Origin: Zygnema cylindricum
Taxonomy: Eukaryota; Streptophyta; Zygnematophyceae; Zygnematales; Zygnemataceae
Length of the DNA: 64,000 nucleotides
Direction of reading: 5' to 3'
NCBI GenBank assembly: GCA_037447655.1
Contig: JBBHKE010000385.1
Coordinates: 84,293 to 148,292 of the forward strand
Shown: piece by piece, positions 44,721 through 55,515 of the stretch
Position numbering within the stretch: position 1 is the stretch's first letter
Layout: each line of letters opens with the position of its first letter
The notes under the pieces: model-generated
Told to the model about the DNA's origin: nothing
Database searches by the model: none
Seen by the model: the letters and a program-made list of their open reading frames with translations, nothing else
Translations under genes and position numbers: made by a program

Positions 44721-45469
44721 AAATAGGATTTTTATTTTACAAGATTACAAAATTTCTAAAATACTCATAAGGGGAAACATTTTCAAACACAAATAAAATC
44801 ACAACAGAATACATCCATATTCAATGGTTCATTACCAAAATAGCTTCGTTCTCGCAAAATATTATCGTTTTAAGCTGAAGTATTTTTCCACACTCTCTCA
44901 CTTCTTCCTCTTACACACCTTCAGTGAAAGAACTAAAATAAAAGTCGTGGATTAACGACTTCAGACCAAAACCACTCGAATTTAGTCCTTATTGAAATGA
45001 CAACAGTTTTCTCCCAAACTGCTTTCCACTTACCTTCACAATTTAGGACTATGGATCATTTGCCATGGTTTCAACCAATAATTGTTTTTTTTTTCATTAA
45101 TCCAAATTAGTATTTGAAACAAATAATGTGACTTAGACATGTCGCCTCCTTTCAGATAATAGGAAAAAGGTTTGTTTTTCTTGTTATCTCGGGTACTCCT
45201 ATGAACAACAATTTATCGTTTTCACTAACTAATGGTGAACTGAACTTAGGCTTTTGACTGATTTGAGTCCTTTTAGTAGATCAAGAACTCAACGTACCAT
45301 CATCACTGGCTACAAATCTCGGAACCTGACTTCGCGGCTAGACCGGATCTGAAAAATTTACCCTTAGAAGCTGGTAACTCTTTCTCATCCAAATCCGAAT
45401 TTTCCTTATCTTAGAATACTTCCTTTACATGTTTCTCCTCAAATTCCAAGTCAATCTCTTGTTTGCCTA
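44721..45469. other. No gene seen; possibly outer part of an old copia
   Basis: AT-rich, with no intact frame. It borders the copia relic at 45470-46437 and may be its decayed continuation. Confidence 0.35.
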
Positions 45470-46437
45470 AAAATTCATGACAGACTTGAGGTCCTCATGG
45501 AACTACGATCAGCATCCTCTATGGGTCGAACTCACGGTACAGACTGCCATTGGTACTGTACCCAGCGAGTCCAACTTCGCGGACCAAACTTCCCTGTCCT
45601 CTGGGGGGCTCTACACATACACTTGCATGACAGCCTTAGATCCGCAGGTGCTGGACAGATGGCACCTTTCCGCACTGTAACTCATTTGGAGTCTTGTCAC
45701 CAGAAACTAATGTCAATATTTTGTTGCTGATATGTCTAGCAGTCCAGCTGGCATCTCCCCACAGATAAATACCACGGTTGGTACCGGGACCATGGCCCTG
45801 ACCATCTCCTAGAGGGTCCTATTCTTCCTTTATGCAATTCCTGTAGACTCAGGTGAGTGAAAAGCACTAAAATGCTGCCTTGTCCACCTATTCTGAAAAA
45901 ACTCCTCAAAGGCCACAAACCCTCCTCCAATGTCAGGCCTAACTGCTTTCACATTTATTTCAGACTGTCTTCCTACCATAAATTGCACACGGACTGGTGT
46001 TTGCCCTCAGGTATCCGCCATACCAGCTTACTTTGCTGACCATCACTTACAAACCTTTTCCCGACATGTGTCCAAATATAATTTTGGGCTTCTATGCTGA
46101 GGTTCTCCATAACTATGACCCTGCCTCTAGTTTTTTGAATCTGAGGCCACAGATAATGTTCACAGCATCATTAGGAATATACAAGGCGCCATGGAACCTA
46201 GCCTTAGCTACTCGTTCTTTACCATTTTGTCCTTAACTCGCAAATCTAACCTAATTCTTCCAACAGTATCAATAGGAATGACAGGTACAGTGGGAGAGCG
46301 ATTGTCAAAATTTTAATGTCAATAAACAGACTCTAATTGGTGCAAACATGGTGCGTTGTACCTTTCTATGATCCAATCCTTCACCTTATGCTCATCATTA
46401 ACAAAACTCAAAGACAAACCAGCAAAATTGTGAAGTT
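45470..46437 (-). pseudogene. Heavily decayed copia relic (integrase C-terminal region)
   Basis: On the - strand, fragments such as DKTPNELQCGKVPSVQHLRI (about 45710-45640) recall the conserved stretch after the copia integrase core. Further fragments follow upstream, with stops in every frame. Copia-X is inserted at 46442/52235 in this older sequence, whose other side continues at 52235-52450. Confidence 0.5.
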
Positions 46438-46442
46438 ATGGA

Positions 46443-47020
46443 TATTGGTGGATTGGCGCAAGCCATGAAATTGTACACAAGAGAAAGATCAATGCATTGG
46501 AGAGAGAAATTGATTTGTATTTGGGATGATTTCATTGAGTGAGAAAATTCACTTATATACAAAATACACAGTGCTAATTACTGTAGAGTCTAAGCGCTCT
46601 TTGGTGCGCTGTAACAAAAAGGATCCTAATCAAGATTATATGTGACTAGATTCTAATGTATGTAGACTAGATTCTAACGTAAGCTAGATTGTAACGGATT
46701 GACTTTAGGGCGGCAATATTCAAAAGTAATTAAGACCTAAAGTAACGACGTAAACTCAAACGACAAAGAGTACGAAGCAACAAGTAAAGTACAAAAGAGA
46801 ATTAATACAAACAATGAACATACGTAGGACAAAAAGAGACCGTCACCAAAAGGACTTGTACATAGGGCGGTAAGACCGGACCGACACATGAAATGAACTG
46901 GTACAAAATAAGAGAAAGACTTGACCAATGCATGTAATGATTCGTACAGTCAAGACCAAGACCGGACCGACATAAGTAATGACGCGTAAAAACTGAACCG
47001 ACGCGAAATGTATTTAACCA
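46443..47020 (-). mobile_element. Copia-X 3' LTR (578 bp)
   Basis: Matches 51654-52234 with few differences. It contains TATATAAG on the - strand (near 46552) as a likely promoter TATA box. Its outer end is fixed by the ATGGA duplication, which shows that the LTR terminates in TA rather than CA. Confidence 0.82.
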
Positions 47021-47073
47021 CCCCCCCTCAAGTGAAAACTAGGAAGTAGATTGAGATGAATATAAAAGGAAAT

Positions 47074-48675
47074 TTAGCCATGATGAGAAGGAAGACGAAG
47101 GCTAGAGGAGAGGTGATGCGGCTCAAAGTGTAAGCGATGAAGAGCCTTGGTGAGATAATCGGCCACCTGGTCGGCGAATTTGACATAAAGAAACTGGAGA
47201 GTGCCATCTTCTACCTGCTCCCAAGAATAATGATACAGAATGTTGATATGCTTCGTCCACTTGTGGTGAACAGGATTGCGGATCAAAGCAATGGGCTCCT
47301 TGGGAATCGGAAAAAATAGGAGTAGGGGCTGAATGGGGAAGCCCAAGATTGGAAAGCAGGGTCCAAAGCCAAACAACTTCTTTGGCGGCGTGACAAGCGG
47401 CCATATATTCCGCCTCAGTGCTGAAGCATGCCGTGGTAAGTTGCTTTCTGCATGACCAAGAGATAAGACCAATGCCCAAAAAGAAGCACAAGCCAGTGGT
47501 GGAACGGCGGGAAAGCTCATCTTGTGCCCAATCTAAATCAACAAAACCCGTAAGAGCACTAGAGCCAAAGAAAGAATATGTGAGACAAAGAGTTTTAGTG
47601 CCCTGTAGATAACGAAATACATGTTTGGCTGCGGCAAGATGATCAAGAGAAGGACGTTGGAGGAATTGACTGAGTTGAGTGACAGTTGTTGCAATGTCAG
47701 GGCGGGTGGCCTGCTAAGCGTACTTAAGGGCCCCGACCATCGAGCGCTAAGTGGCATGGAGGGAGGGGGAGAGAATGGAGTCAGTGGAAGGAGGAGAGGG
47801 GCATTGGCATCCAAAGGAGTGAAAAGGTAGGAGCACTCAGCCATGCCAAAGCGTTCCAAAAGATCAGAGATAAAGGTCTCATGAGAGAGAGAGAGAGGGT
47901 GCGAGCCGAGCGGTTACAAGAAACTTGAATGCCCAAATAATAAGTAAGCTCACCTAGATCGGCCATGTCAAAATGGGTCTGATAGGGAGATTTGATAGTG
48001 GAGATTTTAGAGAGGGAAGGACCAACAAGAAGGAGATCGTCAACAAAGATGGTAAGAATGATCAAAGAGGTGCCAGAGCTACGGGAGTAAATGCTAAAAT
48101 TGGCCTCAATTCGAGTAAATCCTTCTTTCTGCATAATGGCATCTATAGTATGGTTCTATACACACGGGGATTGCTTTAATCCTTAGATTGTTTTAATGAG
48201 ATGGCAAACCAGATGTTCAAATCCAGGGGAAATATAGCCTTCAAGCTGATGCATGTAAACTTCCTCGGACAAGATCCCATTTAAGAAGACATTTTTAACA
48301 TCCATCAGATGAAAAATGGAAATCGTGTTCAGCAGCTAAAACAAGTAAAGTGGGGAAAGATGTCAACCAGGCAACAGGAGCAAAGGTTTCAATGAAATCT
48401 ATTCCTTCGATTTGGGAAAAGCCCTTCGCCACCAAGCGAGCTTTGTATTTGTCCACGGATCCATCCGCTTTTTTATTTACGTGGAAGACCCATTTCAAAC
48501 CGATTACCTTTCTTCCAGGGGGAAGGGGAACAAGATTCCATGTTTTGTTGGAAAGTAATGCATTGAATTCAGCATCAGCGGCGATTTTCCAAAGGGAGAT
48601 ATCAAGACGTTTTAGGGCAGCTTTGAGAGAGAGAGGCTGAAATAAGAGAGGCAGAGGCCCCAGCCGAGTAAGCAA
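47074..48675 (-). pseudogene. Copia-X RT and RNase H
   Basis: RT: VIGLKWVFHVNKKADGSVDK and [17 protein letters not shown] (ORF 48675-48295), then a gap with stops, then FVDDLLLVG and ADLGELTYYLGIQV (48134-47781). RNase H: LISWSCRKQ and STEAEYMAACHAAKEVVW (47491-47123). Several frame breaks separate these parts, so no active enzyme is possible. Confidence 0.85.
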
Positions 48676-49099
48676 AAGCTAGAGAGGCATGGCCTATGGA
48701 AATAATAAGCCAAGAGGGGGGAACTCTAGAGCATGCGAGGTTTCGCCGAGGTAAAAGAGAGGGGTGAGGAGGAGGGGAAGGCTCAGGCTCGAGAAGTGAA
48801 GGCTCAAGAGGAGCAAAAAGCCCAGGAAGAGGTGAGTGGGAAAAAATTGTGGGAGAAAGATTGTCAAAAAGAGGATCATCTTGGGAAAGAGAGAGAGAGG
48901 AGGTAGTATCTTCGGAAATTGTGACATGATGAAGAGGAAGGGCAGCTGATTGGCTAGCATGAGTGATGGGAGCAGCCGGGAAAACAAGAGGGGTAGGAGA
49001 AGATGGAGGAGGAGGGGGACTTGAAGATGATGAGAGGAAAAATATGGGAGGATTAAGAGGAGAGGGGTGGGAAGGTGTAAGGTAGGTGAATTGAGATGG

Positions 49100-50423
49100 C
49101 TAAAAAGATTGAAGGGGAAGGTTTGGGGGAAGAGGGTCATGGAGGGTGAGGGAAGGAAAGTTGGATAATGGGGGAAGAGGAGAAGGGAAGAGCGTACGAG
49201 ACAAGGTTTGGAGAAGTGGTGTTTCGTTAAAAGTTACTTCTCTAGTGGTGATGACGTGATGCTGAGAAGGACTTGAGATGCGATACGCTTTGGAATTTGG
49301 AGCGTACCCAACGAAAATGGCACGAATTGCGTAGGCGCCCAATTTGCTGTCCGACTGGAAGAGGATTTTATACCACGCTTCAAAACCAAAGATTCTAAGG
49401 TGGCGTATATCTAGTTTGACAAAAGACCATGCTTCCATAGGAGTAGATTTTGGTAAAGCGTTAGTGGGACAATAATTGCATAAGTAATTTGCGCAAACGA
49501 TAGCCTCTACCCAAAATTCATAAGGCAAATTGGCAAAGTACAGCATGGAGCGTGACATGTCGTGTAATGTACTATTATACCTTTTTGCAATGTTGTTTTG
49601 TTGTGGCGTCTGAGGAGCTGTTAAATGACGCGAGATTCCATGTTGCATGAGAAATTTAAAAAATTGGTTAGACAAAAATTCACCACCATTGTCACTGCGC
49701 AAGACCTTGATTCATTTGTTGTGAAAATTTTCTGCCAACGCCTTAAATTCTTGAAATCGGGCAAAAGCGTCAGATTTATGCCTTAAATTCTTGAAATCGG
49801 GCAAAAGCGTCAAATTTATGACAGATTGGATACACGTGTGAAAAACGAGTGGCATGATCAATGAAAGTGACAAAATAAAGAGATCCACAGTAGCTACGCG
49901 TGCGCATGAGACCACACACTCCAGTATGTACAAGTGCAAATGGTTCAATGATGACGGTAGTGCTACTGGGAAATGAGTGAAGCGGCATTTTTTCTTGCAC
50001 GCAACCGTGACAAAAATCCAATGATTTGTTAGAGAATGAATTTAGTCCACCTACAAGATTTGGCAAAGTACGCAAACTTTCGCTATTTAGATGACCATAT
50101 CTTAAATGCCAAAATGGAAAACTTTCGACGCTTGCATTTAAAGCAAATATTTTTGGAATACTATAGGATTGTAGGACGTACATAGAATCTCGTGCTACAC
50201 CAAAACCTAAAGTAGTATTGTCTTTTCTGTCAAGAAACGTTAGTCTATCATTATCAAATTCAACTTTTAAGCCATCAAAACTGGCGACTTTAACAGAAAA
50301 TAGATTCCTAACTAGACCAGGAACAAATAGTACATTGCGAATGTGAATAGACACATTAAGGACGTTTACGTTGCCAGAATGAGTGGCCAACAGTATGCGG
50401 TTGTCTCCTAAGCGAATCTGCAT
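49100..50423 (-). pseudogene. Copia-X protease remnant and integrase
   Basis: Zinc finger FWHLRYGHLNSESL with CHGCVQEK (50423-49776). In the core the first acidic position reads HTGVCG (Gly for Asp), the second is intact (MRSDNGGEF), and the third reads NIAKRYNSTL (Lys for the expected Glu). Two of three catalytic residues are therefore lost. A 40-bp tandem duplication at about 49740-49819 repeats the DAFARFQEFKA-coding segment and breaks the frame. Confidence 0.85.
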
Positions 50424-50634
50424 AGGAGATGATAAAGGAGAAAGGTGAGTGAACTAATCGGATCGTGGTGATAGGTGGTGACTAGCACCACTATCTATTA
50501 GCCAATCGTCAAGGGTTTGAGATAGAAAAGCATACCCTTGTGGAAATTGATTATCCGGAGTGACAAATTCTGGGATTGATGGGCAATATTTTCATAACCA
50601 AATTCTGGTGAGGGAGGGAGTACAAAAGGGGTAG

Positions 50635-51680
50635 CTACTGGAGTGGGATAATTAGAGGGAAAATGTGAGGAGAAAGCGGTCGACTAAAGGAGGTTAATGG
50701 TGTTTTAAGAGGCATAGTATGCTGGGACGTTAGAAGATTGTGGGAGGGATGGAGAAGGGGAAAAAAGATCAGGATAAAGATAATTTGGAGGGAAAGAAGG
50801 GTGTGGAGGAAGTGGGGGGGTGGGAAGAACTGGTGGTGTGGCATTGGCAACGTTGGCATTTCCTCCATTTTAGGGGGATTCGATGCCTCGGCTGCTTTCT
50901 GCCTCCCCAATTTTCGACATTCTTCAACGGCATAACCTTTTGTTTTTCAGTAAGCACAAAACAAACGCTCCATCCTCCCCGAGTTAGTTTTCTGATTTTC
51001 AGCAATGAAAGCATTTGCATTAGAGAGATTTAGAGTAGAAAAAAAAAGAAGTTTTGTCCTTCATGCAAAAATTTTGTACAAAGGGAGTGAAAGGGAATGG
51101 ATTGGTCTAGATTGTCGAACGAGGAAATAAAAGGGGAAAAGGTTTTAGGGAGGCCTCCTAAAAGGGTAGAAAAGAGGTCCTCGTCGTAAAGATGCACGCC
51201 TATCATGGTGCATTTTCCGGCCGACAATTCGACTATGCTAATCGAATCTTGCATGGATTCCGTCGGCTTTTTCATGGAGTTAAAAAACGCTCGTTTTTGA
51301 ATTCGACGAGCACCCCATCCGGTTTGAATGGAAGTTGCCTGAAGACGACTCCAAGCTTCGGCGGAAGAGGAGGCGCCGCGAATAAGACGAGGGCACTCGG
51401 TAGTAAGTGAAATCACTTGGCCAGCGTGCGCATCCTCATCCTTTTGTTTCCATGTAGCTATAACCAACTCTTTTGAAGTTTTTTCTGCTGGTGTATCAGT
51501 AGAGGAAAGGATAGGAGGTTTTGAAATTCCTGTAAAATGGTCCCAAATCTTCTCGTGTTTGAAAAAATGCATGGCTGAAAATGACCAATCATAGAAGTTT
51601 TGGCCATCAAACATCTAGATACTATTAGAAGTGGCATGGCTAGGCCCATAACCTATTACAGGTGGATTGGCGAAAACCAT
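50635..51680 (-). pseudogene. Copia-X gag
   Basis: The start codon at 51680 lies inside the 5' LTR. The frame runs through the primer-binding site (VIGYGPSHATS) and meets a stop just before MFDGQNFYDWSFSAMHFFKH (ORF 51614-51030), a copia-type gag body. A Pro-rich C-terminal part follows at 50910-50635 in another frame. Confidence 0.8.
51643..51653 (-). promoter_or_regulatory. Half-tRNA-type primer-binding site of copia-X
   Basis: GGTTATGGGCC on the - strand is complementary to the GGCCCATAACC anticodon-arm stretch of initiator tRNA-Met. It sits with no spacer against the LTR end. The same site is at 59626-59636 and 63124-63134. Confidence 0.75.
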
Positions 51681-52234
51681 GAAATTGTACACAAGAGAAA
51701 GATCAATGCATTGGAGAGAGAAATTGATTTTTATTTGGGATGATTTCATTGAGTGAGAAAATTCACTTATATACAAAATACACAGTGCTAATTACTGTAG
51801 AGTCTAAGCGCTCTTTGGTGCGCTGTAACAAAAAGGATCCTAATCAAGATTCTACGTGACTAGATTCTAATGTATGTAGACTAGATTCTAACATAAGCTA
51901 GATTGGAACGGATTGACTTAAGGGCGCCAATATACAGAAGTAATTAAGACCTAAAGTAACGACGTAGACTCAAACGACAAAGAGTACGAAGCAACAACTA
52001 AAGTACAAAAGAGAATTAATACAACCAATAAACATACGTAGGACAAAAAGAGACCGTCACCCAAAAGACTTGTATGTAAGGCAGGAAGATCGGACCGACA
52101 CATGAAATGATCCGGTACAAAATAAGACAAAGACTTGACCGACGCATGTAATGATTCGTACGGCCAAGACCAAGACCGGACCGACATATGTAATGACACG
52201 TACAGACTGAATTGACGCGAAATGTCTTTTAACA
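51654..52234 (-). mobile_element. Copia-X 5' LTR (581 bp)
   Basis: TGTTAAAAG...TAATA on the - strand. It is adjacent to the primer site on one side and to the ATGGA duplication on the other, and it contains the gag ATG (51680). Confidence 0.85.
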
Positions 52235-53018
52235 ATGGAACTTGCCACCACAATCATCCACGAACTTACGGCAATTGCCTCGTTCACAGCCACAATAGGG
52301 TCCACCACCTCGTCACCTTTGTCCTCAACCTCAGTTATCTTTGCCACGGCCAATTATCTTTGCTACGGCATGTGTCAGTGCAGTAGCTAGAGCCATTGCC
52401 AACCCGGTCAAAGCACTGGTCCCTTGTCCTTGTCGGGACAGTTAGCTCCAAAGTATTTTGGTTTCTAGCAGAAAATAATGCTAAATATAACTTCTATCTG
52501 TGAGAGAGAAGCAAACTTTTGAGTATTTTCTGAGAGTTTTACTTCAGTATGGCCTGCATATAATTTAGCAGCATATCAAAATATATTGTACTATCGCAGC
52601 GACCGTACACTTTGTACAACAGTAATGAAACACACACTTGGAATCTTCAGCGAGGATAACGAAAACTTGATCCCCTTATTTGTGACAACCGTCAGGCGAT
52701 CGACAGATATCAATTTAGTCCTGCTGCTATAAGAATCAGAGGATTAAACGGTTAAATTGTTAGGGAACCCGACACACTTACCGCCGGATCGGGTTAATCG
52801 AACGGCTTGGCTGACTCGTTGACTATTTACCTGGACCACATCCTCACTACAGGCAATCGCGCTTACTAGGATATTCTTGTCGTGAATGAAATATTATTTC
52901 GGTGACATATTTACAATAATACGGTTGGTCAACTTGTACATTTAGAAATTAGTGTAAATAGTAAGTTTTATCGTAACGGACTATTATTGGGGTATGTCAA
53001 TATACGGTACAGAAAGTC
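52235..53018 (-). pseudogene. Old copia relic continuing from 46437, plus unassigned flank
   Basis: The first 200 bases (- strand) read as a Gly/Arg-rich and Cys-containing segment (GRGGGPYCGCERGNC-like in one frame), possibly a gag zinc-knuckle region of the older copia that copia-X invaded. 52450-53018 holds no recognised feature. The whole stretch is repeated at 60218-61001. Confidence 0.4.
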
Positions 53019-54561
53019 TTTCTCTGCCTGTCTATCTCTGCCTGTGTATCTTGTCTGTCTCTGCTCGTCTCTGTCCATGTCTTTGTATCGTCTCTTGTTT
53101 CTTACTTTTTCTCTTGGTCTATATGTATCCGTCTCTCTGTTTTTGTCTTTTTGTCTAGTGTCTCTCTGTCTCTATCTCTTGTATCTTGTTTATATTCCTA
53201 TCTCTTGTATCTTGTTTTTAGTCTTGGTGCATTTTTGGAGTTGTTTTAAAGTTTATTTCCGCACTTAAACCATCCAAATTCCGTAGCTGAGCACTATAGT
53301 TGATTTCTGTAACCAGTGTTTCTATTAATTGTTTATTTACTGTAAGTCAGCACTACAACAGAGCACATCAAAATTAATATGGTACTTGAATCCTTAAATC
53401 TTAGCATTGTTGTTAATGGAACAATACATTTTTATTTTATACCGAGTATATGGTAAGCATGTGATCGTTGTTACCAAGAACCGCAACTGTAATTGACAAA
53501 TTTAAGTCATCAAACATTTCTCAAACACGGAAATTAGTTTATTTCAGCAATTAAGGTAAACACCTCAACAATTGAAATATGTAAGTGACAAAGGTATGAA
53601 AACTTTGAAAACTTTTAACTGGAAATTATAAATGAGAACATGGAAATTATAAATGAGAACATATGCTGTTGAAAGATGTGGCTTAGCAGTAACAGTAATT
53701 TCCCTGGAAAGTAATTCCAATGGTAATGGAAATTGACTGTCCAGTAGTAGCGGGGAACAATTGTGAAAACTGAAACTGGGAACAACCGTAGTTGAAATTT
53801 ATAACTTGTTAAACTTGGAATCGACAGCAAGACAAAGAAGACACAGAGACAAAGAGACGCATACAGAGACAGAGAGACAAGAGACGAGACAGAGAGTCAA
53901 AAACACAAAGACAGAGCATAATAAAAGAGACAAGGATACAGAGGCAGATACAGACTGAAGACAGGCAGATACAGACTGAAGACAGAGAGATAGAGACAAA
54001 GACACAAGACAGAGAAAGACAATGAGACAAAACAAAGAGACAAAGAGATAAGACAAAGAGAAACGTGACACAAGACAGAGAAAGACAGTGAGACAAAACA
54101 AAGAGACAAAGAGATAAGACAAAGAGAAACGTGATAGTCAGAAAGACAAGACAGAGAAATACATGATGGAGAGACACAAAATAGAGAGATAGAGACACAG
54201 AAAGGCAAAAGACAAAAAAGTGATAAAGAGATAGAGGCAGCAAAAGTGATAAAGAGATAGAGGCAGCAACAGAGAGCGATAGAGGAAGATTGTCACAAGA
54301 AACAAGAGACAAAGACATGGCCAATATATACAAATTAAAACACACAATAGAAGTTGTATGCCAATGTACGAAAACATAAAACAAAAAGGTTGGCTATGTT
54401 ATTCGACTAAAATTTGAATGTTATAGATCACACTAAACATCTGCAGCATAAGTTATTTTGCTAAGCCCAAAAACGATAAAATTGTACAAAAAAGTATAAT
54501 CTTGAAAAAAAAGTAGACTAAATGTCGTCACCGTACATACAACATATCAAAACCTAGTTTT
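53019..54561. other. Spacer with CT-rich and GA-rich inverted arms
   Basis: 53019-53230 is TCTCTG/TGTCT-rich. 53825-54315 is GAGACA-rich, roughly its reverse complement, with local tandem repeats (for example 22 bp at 53618-53660, and a 66-bp-scale repeat near 54000-54130). No gene seen. Leu/Ser/Cys-rich frames across it are composition artefacts. Confidence 0.6.
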
Positions 54562-55455
54562 TATTGGAGGTGGATTGGCGGAAGCCATGAAATTGTACAC
54601 AAGAGAAAGACCAATGCATTGAGATAGGAATTGATTTGTATTTGGGATGATTTCATTAAGTGAGAAGAGTCACTTATATATAAAATATACAATGCTAATT
54701 ACTGTGGAGTCTAAGCGCTCTACGCAGCGCTATAACAAGGGATCCTTGTCTAGATTTTAACAAATGTATGTAGGACAAAAGACTAGTCCGTCGCCTAAAA
54801 GACTGGACCGACGGTCAAAAGACTGGTACGTAAAAAGACTAGACCGACGTATGTAATGAAAAGGAACAAATGAGTAGACCGTCGTATGGAAGTACGGACA
54901 GGCCCAAAAGTGAGACGTCCGTAAAAGACGGTCAACAAGACTTGACCGACGTAAGAAAAGTACGGACAAGACAAAAAAAAAAATGACGCTAAATGTCCCG
55001 TAACATCCCCCCTCAAGAGAAAACTAGGAAGTAGATTGAGATTAAAATAAAAGAAATTTAGCAAGGAGGAAAAGGAAGACGAATGCCAGAGGAGAGGCGG
55101 TGGTGCTCAAAGTGAGGGCGATGAAGAGCCTTGGTTCCATAATCGGCCACTTGGTCGGCGGATTTGACATAAAAAAACAAGAGAGTGCCATCTTCGACTC
55201 GCTCCCGAGAGTAGTGATACTAAATGTCGATGTGTTTCGTCCGTTTGTGGTGAACAGGATTGCGGATCAAAGCAAGGGCTCCTTGGGAATCGGAAAAAAT
55301 AGGAGTTGGGGCTGAAGGGGGAAACCCAAGATTGGAATGTAGGGTCCGAAGCCAAACAGCTTCCTTGGCGGCGTGACAAGCGGCCATATATTCCACCTCA
55401 GTGCTGGAGCATGCCGTGGTAGGTTATTTTTTGCATGACTAAGAGATAAGACCAT
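54562..55455 (-). mobile_element. Copia-Y 3' end: LTR and RNase H C-terminus
   Basis: 3' LTR 54562-55005 (444 bp), polypurine tract TTGAGGGGGGA at 55006-55016, then an RNase H tail resembling but clearly diverged from copia-X. At about 55456 it passes into sequence identical to copia-X, so this element is chimeric. The left flank shows no duplication matching either possible right end. Confidence 0.75.
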
Positions 55456-55515
55456 TGCCCAAAAAGAAGCACAAGCCAGTGGTGGAACGGCGGGAAAGCT
55501 CATCTTGTGCCCAAT

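Larger units (their letters stand above)
46443..52234 (-). mobile_element. Copia-X, full-length LTR element with ATGGA duplication
   Basis: 3' LTR 46443-47020, 5' LTR 51654-52234, and ATGGA at 46438-46442 and 52235-52239. The LTR reads TG...TA on the - strand. The polypurine tract TTGAGGGGGGG lies at 47021-47032. The primer-binding site GGTTATGGGCC (51643-51653) abuts the LTR and fits the anticodon-arm region of initiator tRNA-Met. Order gag-protease-integrase-RT-RNase H identifies copia. Coding parts are broken by stops and frameshifts. Most of this element recurs at 55456-60217. Confidence 0.88.
47473..53018. repeat. Large near-identical duplication, copy A (5546 bp)
   Basis: This segment recurs at 55456-61001 with constant offset 7983. 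Comparing the two by eye and by translation I find only three substitutions, all between about 48355 and 48475 (Lys/Arg and Phe/Ile changes in RT, and one silent in that frame). It covers copia-X from RNase H to its 5' LTR plus 784 bases of flank. Confidence 0.92.

Noticed and set aside
43815-44770. 303- and 258-codon frames over the pyrimidine tract
   Set aside because: Same composition artefact; the frames overlap one another and begin in the copia-6 LTR.
53809-54384. Leu/Ser/Cys/Phe-rich frames that look like membrane proteins
   Set aside because: They arise from GAGACA-type microsatellite DNA read on the - strand, and parallel frames exist in other phases.
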